Shown: piece after piece, positions 48,850 through 54,851 of the stretch
How positions within the stretch are numbered: the first letter of the stretch is position 1
Layout of the letters: each line of letters starts with the position of its first letter
From: Lysobacter silvisoli
GTDB lineage: Bacteria > Pseudomonadota > Gammaproteobacteria > Xanthomonadales > Xanthomonadaceae
DNA: 64,000 bases
NCBI RefSeq assembly: GCF_003382365.1
Contig: NZ_QTSU01000003.1
Location: forward strand, 186,001-250,000
Reading direction: 5' to 3'
The notes under the pieces: generated by a model
The model's input: only the letters and a program-made list of their open reading frames with translations
Told to the model about the DNA's origin: nothing
Database searches by the model: none
Made by a program: the position numbers and the translations under genes

Positions 48850-49821
48850 ATGGCCGACCCCGTCCAGCCCACGCCGCTACTGCCCTTCGACGCGGCCCAC
48901 CCCGATCACGCCCGTTACCAGAAGGTGTTCGATGGCGTGAAAGCCACCGGGCAGTGGAACGACGCCGAGTCGCGCAACGTCGCCGCCGGCCTCTACGACC
49001 AGCTCCGGCGCAACCCGCAAATGGGCGACTTCGACCGCATCGTGGTCGGCAAACCCGACGCCGCGGTGCCCTCGGTGTTCGCGATGAAAGGCGCCGGCAA
49101 CCCGCCCGACGCGCAGCCCTGGGTCAGCGTGCCCACGGCCATGAGCAAGACCGGCGCCGACCAAACCCTGGCCGCCTACGCGCACACGCCGCAGGTGGGC
49201 AAGGACGGTTACCTGGTCGATCCCGACATCACCAGGAAGCCGATCCCGGCGCTGGAGAAGGGGCCGCTCAAGGACATCAACGCGGTCGTCATGCACCGCA
49301 CCGAGGGCTCCAGCGCGCAAGGCGCGTTCAACTCCTTCAAGACCGGTACCGGCACCCACTTCCTGATCGACAAGGACGGCACGATCTACCAGACCGCCAG
49401 CCTCAACGAGCACACGCAGCACGTGGGCAAGATCCGCGGCCGTTGCATGGAGGAAGGCACCTGCTCGAAAGAGGAAAAGGCCTTCTTCGACAAGACCGGC
49501 TGGAACCCCAAGGCCATCCACGACCACGAGAAGGCCAAGCCCTACCCCGAACGCTTCCCGATGAATTCCGACAGCGTCGGCATCGAGGTGGTCGGCAGCT
49601 ACAACGCCAAGACCAAGACCTGGGACGCGCCGACACCCGAGCAGACCGCGTCGATCAACAAGCTGGTGGGCATCTTGCAGAAGGAATACGGGCTCAATGA
49701 CAAAGACGTCTACAAACACGATGCCATCTCGTACAAGACCCAGGGCGAAGGCGCGGATCTGTACGTGCCTAACCGCACTCCCCCTGCTCCTGTCGTGCAG
49801 CCATCCGGGCCCAGCCGCTGA
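48850..49821 (+). CDS. Peptidoglycan amidase with XVIPCD-like type IV secretion domain
   Basis: 323 residues, no signal peptide. Residues 13-112 (FDAAHPDHARYQKVFDGV, SRNVAAGLYDQLR, DFDRIVVGKP, PSVFAMKGAG, then VPTAMSKTGADQTL) read like the XVIPCD, the recruitment domain of Xanthomonas/Lysobacter type IV secretion killing effectors. In known effectors this domain is usually at the C-terminus; here it is N-terminal. Residues 140-308 are an amidase_2/PGRP domain with likely zinc ligands His149 (AVVMHRTEG) and His290 (YKHDAIS), plus THFLIDKDGTIYQ and DSVGIEVVG. It would cut N-acetylmuramoyl-L-alanine bonds in rival cells. The next gene overlaps it and encodes a probable immunity lipoprotein. Confidence 0.82.
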   Translation: MADPVQPTPLLPFDAAHPDHARYQKVFDGVKATGQWNDAESRNVAAGLYDQLRRNPQMGDFDRIVVGKPDAAVPSVFAMKGAGNPPDAQPWVSVPTAMSKTGADQTLAAYAHTPQVGKDGYLVDPDITRKPIPALEKGPLKDINAVVMHRTEGSSAQGAFNSFKTGTGTHFLIDKDGTIYQTASLNEHTQHVGKIRGRCMEEGTCSKEEKAFFDKTGWNPKAIHDHEKAKPYPERFPMNSDSVGIEVVGSYNAKTKTWDAPTPEQTASINKLVGILQKEYGLNDKDVYKHDAISYKTQGEGADLYVPNRTPPAPVVQPSGPSR

Positions 49822-50185
49822 TCCCCAGGCCGGCGCGGGCACCGCGATCGCGGTCGTCCGCGTCGACCGCGCCGTGTTCGACGCCGCCGCCGGCAAGGAC
49901 GCCGCGCTCAAGCCCACCTGCGAAGCCTGGAACCTGACCCCGCAACAGGTCGAGCGCTATTTCACCGCCGCCCGCGAATATCCCGACGGCACCCGCGACG
50001 CCTATTACTGGGTGCCCTGCTCGATCAAGGGCCGCCTGCGCACGCAGGGACAGGATTGGGAGTTCGAGATCAACGGAGCTTCCACCGCCACCTGGACCAG
50101 CGGCGATACCGTGCGCAAGTGGGGCTGCGATGCGAAGGTGTGCGAGTCGCTGGTGTTGATGATGCCGGATGGCAACGATCCCTGA
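49697..50185 (+). CDS. Lipoprotein, probable immunity partner of the amidase effector
   Basis: 162 residues if the first ATG (49697) is used; the second in-frame ATG at 49721 gives a better signal peptide (MPSRTRPRAKARICTCLTAL). Either way the gene overlaps the 3' end of the amidase gene by 100-125 bases in another frame. The lipobox is LLSC, followed by a mature domain of about 125 residues (VDRAVFDAAAGKD, LTPQQVERYFTAARE, YYWVPCSIKGRLRTQG). Periplasmic lipoproteins encoded next to amidase effectors typically bind and block the amidase. The pair therefore fits an effector/immunity unit. No named family is recognised. Confidence 0.72.
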   Translation: MTKTSTNTMPSRTRPRAKARICTCLTALPLLLSCSHPGPAADPQAGAGTAIAVVRVDRAVFDAAAGKDAALKPTCEAWNLTPQQVERYFTAAREYPDGTRDAYYWVPCSIKGRLRTQGQDWEFEINGASTATWTSGDTVRKWGCDAKVCESLVLMMPDGNDP

Positions 50186-50333
50186 CCGCACCATCGCCTT
50201 CAATGCGTAATCCGATGATGTGGCTGACCCCGCATCCTTATCTGCTGGGCTACGGATTTACTCCTGTGAACAAGCCCGCCGCATCGTCGGCATAAAACTT
50301 CAGCAGGTACGACAGCGACATCGCAGCCCGCTC

Positions 50334-50610
50334 CTAGTCTTTGATGGGTGGGTTTTGTGGACTCTTGGGTACCGTGAAATGGCGAACGCCTACGATCACC
50401 CACTTTCCGTCCACGTACTTCATGTCCGTGATGGTGACCGTGCAGGTATCTGCACCGAGCGCACAGTTGATGATACGTGTGCCATGGGTATTCCCCCTCC
50501 CGATTTGCAAGCGCATTCTGCGCCTGCGCACATAAAATAACGGCCATCATTGCTGCCATGATGAGAACCCATCCAAAGCCGCACTTTGCCCCGGCGACGG
50601 CATTTTCGTC
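50334..50610 (-). pseudogene. Possible frameshifted small exported protein
   Basis: The minus strand reads a hydrophobic leader (GFGWVLIMAAMMAVILCAQA) in one frame at about 50500-50590. After a C/G-rich run (plus-strand TTCCCCCTCCCG, 50491-50502) the adjacent frame continues as protein-like sequence (GTRIINCALGADTCTVTITD, VDGKWVIVGVRHF) to a stop at 50334. A one-base change in the run would join them into a small exported protein of about 85 residues. A clear start codon was not fixed. The rest of the 600-bp interval before capV shows no gene. Low confidence. Confidence 0.3.
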
Positions 50611-50794
50611 AGAGTAGGGTGGAAACGACGAACATCTTCGCGCCTCCGTAAGGTTGCTCAGTCCCGTAGATGCGTAGCCGCCGCATACGGAGCGGAGCAG
50701 CTGCGCAGCACTCTTTCAGGGAGCGAGCAAGGGAAGGCTGATTGTAGGTCCCTGTTCTGCGTTAGGCGGGACATCAGCTGTACGTACCCTGCGA

Positions 50795-51802
50795 TCAACT
50801 GCGAGACAGGAAGACGTCAGCCAAAGTTGGACCGTGCTTCTCGACTGTGCTCAAAGCCGCGCTTGGCAGGTGGAGTGACGCCCGATCATAGTCATCCAGG
50901 GAGATAGGGGGGGACGCCGAGTCGGGAACCAAGCGCATCACGCGCTCGGCCCCCAACAAAAGCTTCGCTTGACCGAGCGCGTTCTGGGATTGGAATGCGA
51001 TTGCACCGTCGATGACAGTTCGCCAGGAAAACAGGCCTCCCCAGCGCATCATGGCATCAGACACTTTGTAAGGCTCATCTCCGCAGCCAAGGCTAAGGAC
51101 ACGAATGCGATGACGGTCAATGTCGAAGGCCGTCATCGCGTCCACAACCCCCACCATGATAGGATTGTTGGCCCAGATGCCCCCATCAACGAAGCGATAT
51201 CCGCCCGCCGGCAACGGCTGGAAAAATGTGGGTGCAGCAGCCGTAGCCATCGCAACCGTTGTCATCGGCTGGACCGCATCCTTGACGAAGTCAGGATGGT
51301 GCGGTGTCTTGAAGATGTAGACGTCACCAAACGTGCCGTCACACGAAGGAATACACAGCCGACTTGTAGTCTGGCCGAAGCGGGTGTCCCCGAAGGTTTC
51401 CGCAAGCAAGCTGGCAAGTGCGGCGCGGTCGTAGCGATGGTAGGCAAGGTTGCGCATACGAGCCCATGCGCGACCCAGTTTGCCAAACCGAGGCTCAGGA
51501 AAGATTGTCTTACCGTGATCGAGATAGAGGTTCGCCATCTCACGGGCCCGGATGCGCATGGACAGACCGAGCGCGATGATCCCGCCGGTAGACGTGCCGG
51601 TAATCATGTCGAAGTGGTCGGCAATCGACTCGCCACCGAGATGCTGTTCTTCTAGCTCGGCCAGGACGCTGGCCGGATAGATGCCCTTAATGCCACCGCC
51701 GTCGATGGACAGGATCTTGAACTCACGGTCTGCGGGCCAAGGCTGCGGCACGCGACGGCGCGTCAACGCGCCCCGGGAGCGTGGCTCGACGTCCATGGTC
51801 AT
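50795..51802 (-). CDS. capV: CBASS effector phospholipase CapV (patatin-like)
   Basis: 335 residues. The patatin domain is complete: LSIDGGGIKGIYPA near residues 31-44 (oxyanion loop), the nucleophile elbow GTSTGG with Ser71, and FVDGGIWANNP with catalytic Asp206. In CBASS, CapV is switched on by the cyclic dinucleotide made by the CD-NTase and hydrolyses membrane phospholipids, killing the infected cell before phage release. Its ATG overlaps the stop of the E2-like gene by four bases, so it is the last gene of the operon. Sequence and context together support CapV over a housekeeping patatin. Confidence 0.9.
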   Translation of the reverse strand: MTMDVEPRSRGALTRRRVPQPWPADREFKILSIDGGGIKGIYPASVLAELEEQHLGGESIADHFDMITGTSTGGIIALGLSMRIRAREMANLYLDHGKTIFPEPRFGKLGRAWARMRNLAYHRYDRAALASLLAETFGDTRFGQTTSRLCIPSCDGTFGDVYIFKTPHHPDFVKDAVQPMTTVAMATAAAPTFFQPLPAGGYRFVDGGIWANNPIMVGVVDAMTAFDIDRHRIRVLSLGCGDEPYKVSDAMMRWGGLFSWRTVIDGAIAFQSQNALGQAKLLLGAERVMRLVPDSASPPISLDDYDRASLHLPSAALSTVEKHGPTLADVFLSRS

Positions 51803-52254
51803 TTGGCCACCACCGGATGACGCCCGCCGCCGGTCCAGATGCCCGTGGCCCGCCAGCCTTCGTAGCTCGCTAGCCAGTCAATCGTCCAAGGGATGATGGT
51901 ATCGGCCAAGGCCATGTTGCGTGTCCATTCATCGGTGGCTGGGTCGAACAGGCAAAGGCGGGACTTAGTCGGCGTGTTCTGGCTCCAGTAGAGATGGGGC
52001 GTTGACTCGCCGGGCGCAAAATCGCTGGTCAATTCGAGCTCGGGCGCGACGAGCGTTACCTGGGCACCGCAGGTGCCAAGAACGCGCAGGTTGTCGATCT
52101 GTCGCGGCTCCACCGCATTGACGCGCACCCAGTAAGTGCGCGCCAGCGGCCGGAGGGGTCCTTCCCACACCACATGCCAGCCGCCGTTGAAGACGACCTC
52201 AAACGCCGGGAACTGCTGGTGCATCCGACGAATCTGCTCGCTCATGTGCATCAT
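51799..52254 (-). CDS. Stand-alone E2-like protein of type II-short CBASS
   Basis: 151 residues, overlapping both neighbours by four bases. It has the prokaryotic E2-like pattern: a WEGPLRPLARTYWVRV beta region, TPHLYWSQN with His87, and RLCLFDP with Cys101 as the probable catalytic cysteine. The trailing segment EWTRNMALADTIIPWTIDWL is followed by the family end (WRATGIWTGGGRHP). In type II CBASS, an E2-containing protein forms a thioester with the C-terminus of the CD-NTase and primes it. The short variants keep only the E2 and lack E1 and JAB modules, as here. Family call rests on recognition of the pattern and on operon position. Confidence 0.75.
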   Translation of the reverse strand: MMHMSEQIRRMHQQFPAFEVVFNGGWHVVWEGPLRPLARTYWVRVNAVEPRQIDNLRVLGTCGAQVTLVAPELELTSDFAPGESTPHLYWSQNTPTKSRLCLFDPATDEWTRNMALADTIIPWTIDWLASYEGWRATGIWTGGGRHPVVAK

Positions 52255-53525
52255 GCGCAGGGCTCATCGCCGAAGTGCGTGTGCTTGGGGGTGGCGCGCA
52301 CGATGCCGGGCACCGCCGCCACGCCAAGGGCGGCAACTTCGGCTGCGGTGGGCAGCACGATACGGCCGCTGCCGGGGGTATGGCGCGACTGCCCGTAGAC
52401 AATCTGCTGGCCAGTGCGCTCGTTGAACTGCTTGACCGCCTCGATGGTGGCCCGCTCGCCGAACATTGTCGCCAAGGTCGCCTGCATCTGCACCAGGTCG
52501 ACATCGCCACGCAGCTGCTGCAGCTTCTCGATGAACTCGTCCAGGTCACCGATGAACACCTGTTGTGCCATCAGCGTGTCCGGCCAGCGGTCGGTAAATA
52601 CGTCCGGCGCACAGGCTGGATTGGCTACGATGACCGTGCGCCCCCGGTCCTGAGCCTCCTGCAGCACACCCCGCAGCTGACCGGCTTGCAGCAGCAGTTC
52701 TTCCGAGAGCGTGCCCGTATGGCCCGCGTTGTCCGCAACCACTTTGGCCATCATCACCGACGGCGGGCACCGGACATCACGTTGGTCGTAACGCACATTG
52801 CGGTAGCGTTTGAGCAGCTGCAGCGCGATGACTGCCATGGACTTGGCATGCATGGGTTCCTGCTCGGGCACTTGCTCCACCTCCGCCTGTGCCTCAACCA
52901 ATAGGTGCGCCGTCTCGAACTCGCGCGCGCGAGCCATGAAGGCCGCCTCGAACAGTACATCCTTGGGCGTGTGCTCGATGAAGTGCTGGGCGAAGCCCCA
53001 AGGATTTGCAACGATCTTGGTGTCATCGTCCGTGGCGTGCCTTTTGGGTGCGTGATAGATGTACCCGCACTTTTCCGGCATGGTCTCGATGCGCACCATG
53101 GGGGTGACGTCCAGATGCATCCCATCGGCATACTGGACTTGGACGCAGCGGGTGCACCGGGTGGTCTTGCCGTAGTAGCGCGAACCCGGCTCGCCAGCGA
53201 TGGCTTCTTCCAGCAGGTCGAGCATGCGGTGCGGCGGCGTGTCAGACGGCAGGTCGAGCGTGGCGATTAGGTCGATATCGAACTCATCGTTCTCCAGCTT
53301 CGAGGAAATGGTCGCGCCGATGGCCATCGACCCCTGGGCATAGACCAAGGTGACCAAGTCATGCAGCGGGCTGTCCTCGCGCTGGATGTATTCCTGGATG
53401 GCGTGGAAGCGGGCGACCGCCTTCTTGTAGTTGCTCTCGCTCAACTGCACGCGAATGGCGATGTCGGCCAACAGGGCGTCCAACGGTTCGGCGAAGGGGG
53501 GTGGGAGGGACTGCAGATGCTTCAT
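52251..53525 (-). CDS. CBASS CD-NTase (cGAS/DncV-like nucleotidyltransferase)
   Basis: 424 residues from the ATG at 53523-53525; upstream extension is Arg/Pro-rich and unlikely. The nucleotidyltransferase core is clear: AQGSMAIGATIS near residues 64-74, EFDIDLIATLD with metal-binding Asp83 and Asp85, and MHLDVTPMVR with the third Asp near 139. A helical OAS-type C-terminal domain follows. On phage infection such enzymes make a cyclic di- or trinucleotide that activates CapV. The C-terminus (HFGDEPCA) is the expected site of modification by the E2-like protein. Clade and product are not assignable by eye. Confidence 0.9.
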   Translation of the reverse strand: MKHLQSLPPPFAEPLDALLADIAIRVQLSESNYKKAVARFHAIQEYIQREDSPLHDLVTLVYAQGSMAIGATISSKLENDEFDIDLIATLDLPSDTPPHRMLDLLEEAIAGEPGSRYYGKTTRCTRCVQVQYADGMHLDVTPMVRIETMPEKCGYIYHAPKRHATDDDTKIVANPWGFAQHFIEHTPKDVLFEAAFMARAREFETAHLLVEAQAEVEQVPEQEPMHAKSMAVIALQLLKRYRNVRYDQRDVRCPPSVMMAKVVADNAGHTGTLSEELLLQAGQLRGVLQEAQDRGRTVIVANPACAPDVFTDRWPDTLMAQQVFIGDLDEFIEKLQQLRGDVDLVQMQATLATMFGERATIEAVKQFNERTGQQIVYGQSRHTPGSGRIVLPTAAEVAALGVAAVPGIVRATPKHTHFGDEPCA

Positions 53526-53586
53526 TTCTGTCTCCGGGAGCGGGACCGCATCGCGGCCGGCACGGGGGTACCGGCCGCGACGGGGC

Positions 53587-53769
53587 TTACTTGGTCTTGG
53601 TGGGGTCCACCAAGGTGTAGGTCTGGCCCGGCTTGGGCGTGGGCGGCATGGGCTCGTCGCGGACGACCGTCCGCTCCGGACCCTGGCCACCACGCGGGCC
53701 GTTGATCTGGTACTGGCCGGACTTCGGGGCCGGCTGCCCGGGCTTGAGCCCGCTCGTCTTGCTGGTCAT
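53587..53769 (-). CDS. YjzC-like small protein, first gene of the CBASS operon
   Basis: 60 residues from the ATG at 53767-53769, preceded by GGAGAA. The sequence MTSKTSGLKPGQPAPKSGQY, then INGPRGG and ERTVVRDEPMPPTPKPGQTY, matches the pattern of YjzC-like proteins, small Gly/Pro-rich proteins of unknown function. It lies 61 bases before the CD-NTase gene and is the first gene after the shared promoter, so it is transcribed with the CBASS genes. A regulatory or target-binding role can only be guessed. It may also be an unrelated passenger. Confidence 0.75.
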   Translation of the reverse strand: MTSKTSGLKPGQPAPKSGQYQINGPRGGQGPERTVVRDEPMPPTPKPGQTYTLVDPTKTK

Positions 53770-53869
53770 GCGTGTAGTTCTCCGAATGAACCCAGGGCCA
53801 GGGACCCCGGGCAGGTTGCCGCCCCGTGCGACGCCGCCCAATCGGCACCTGCAACCGATCAGTTAAGTT

Positions 53870-53897
53870 AGTTTAGCCAAGTTATACTACATGTCAA
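53870..53897 (-). promoter_or_regulatory. Promoter of the CBASS operon
   Basis: On the minus strand TTGACA (53892-53897) and TAAACT (53870-53875) are 16 bases apart, a consensus -35 and a four-of-six -10, about 100 bases before the YjzC-like start. The region is strikingly AT-rich for this genome. It contains AAGTTA-like direct repeats (53865, 53879, 53896) and a TTAGTT/AACTAA inverted pair (53868-53873, 53900-53905), which are candidate CapW contacts. Confidence 0.5.
53883..53888 (+). promoter_or_regulatory. Candidate -10 element of capW
   Basis: TATACT on the plus strand, 57 bases before the capW start, matches five of six consensus positions. No good -35 is visible upstream. It falls between the -35 and -10 of the divergent CBASS promoter, so one bound repressor could cover both. 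Confidence 0.4.
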
Positions 53898-53944
53898 GTA
53901 ACTAATGGTGTGATAGGCTTGCCGCTGTCCCTACAGGTCGCCCC

Positions 53945-54835
53945 ATGGACGCCCCCTCTTCCTCCCCCACCACGTCCCCGCGCTGGGGGCAGGTCCGTCG
54001 CCTGGCCTTCATCGACCTGCGCCTGCAGTACGACGGGAAGATCAACCGGACCGATCTGACGACCTTCTTTGACGTGTCGTCTCCCCAGGCCTCAGCCGAC
54101 TTACGCCTCTACGACGACATGGCCAAGGGCAACATGTCCTATGACGCCAGCGCGAAGGCTTACGTGGCGCAGCCTGGTTTCACGCCGCAGTTTGGACAGG
54201 CCTCTGCGACCAGTTACCTGAACGAGCTCTACCGACTTGCATGTGGCGTCATCAAGCGCGATGAGAGCTTTGTGGGCTTCGTTCCCCCCACCGGTATCGT
54301 CGCGACGCCGGCGCGCAAGATCTCCTCGCCTGAGGTTGCGTCGTGGGTTCAGGCCATCCGCGATAGACGGGCCGTGGCTGTTGAATATCAGTCAATGGAG
54401 CAGGACACGCCGGCGGCGTTGATCCTCAGCGCGCACGCAGTGGGCTTCGATGGGCTGCGCTGGCACATACGTGCTTGGTGCCACAAGCGCCTAGCCTTCC
54501 GGGACTTCGCGATCGGTCGTTTAGTGGTCGTCGATGATGATGTTGCCGCACCCCAGATAGACCCGAGCAATGACTTGGGCTGGGAGACCAAGGTCAATTT
54601 ACACTTAGTGCCGCACCCTGGCTTGACGCCGAGCCAGCGCGAAGTCGTCATGAAGGACTACAACATGGACGATGGGAAATTGGTTCTTCCCTGCAGACAG
54701 GCCATGCTGTTCTACACGCTTCGCCATCTCAACCTGCTCTCCCTAGAACAGGAGAAAGATCCAGCGCGTCAGCATGTGGTCGTGGACAATCCAGACCAAG
54801 TGCGCGAGTGGCTCAAGCAAGATCGCAAGGCTTAA
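53945..54835 (+). CDS. capW: CapW, WYL-domain regulator of CBASS
   Basis: 296 residues. Residues 13-75 form a winged helix-turn-helix (LAFIDLRLQYDGKINRTDLTTFFDVSSPQASADLRLY). Residues 130-200 are a WYL domain (RRAVAVEYQSMEQDTPAALILSAHAVGFDG) in which the name-giving triplet reads Trp173-His-Ile. A C-terminal WCX-like extension follows. CapW repressors are known to sit next to CBASS operons, repress them, and release DNA when damage or infection is sensed through the WYL domain. Here the gene is divergent from the CBASS operon across an AT-rich 175-bp gap, the expected arrangement. Confidence 0.85.
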   Translation: MDAPSSSPTTSPRWGQVRRLAFIDLRLQYDGKINRTDLTTFFDVSSPQASADLRLYDDMAKGNMSYDASAKAYVAQPGFTPQFGQASATSYLNELYRLACGVIKRDESFVGFVPPTGIVATPARKISSPEVASWVQAIRDRRAVAVEYQSMEQDTPAALILSAHAVGFDGLRWHIRAWCHKRLAFRDFAIGRLVVVDDDVAAPQIDPSNDLGWETKVNLHLVPHPGLTPSQREVVMKDYNMDDGKLVLPCRQAMLFYTLRHLNLLSLEQEKDPARQHVVVDNPDQVREWLKQDRKA

Positions 54836-54851
54836 CTAGAATCAGGCCCGT

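Noticed and set aside
50220-50540. A 106-codon plus-strand frame
   Set aside because: No ribosome site and unusual composition; the opposite strand reads more protein-like (VDGKWVIVGVRHF).
53861-53905. A perfect palindromic CapW operator
   Set aside because: Only a six-base TTAGTT/AACTAA pair 26 bases apart and loose AAGTTA repeats could be found, not a convincing single palindrome.
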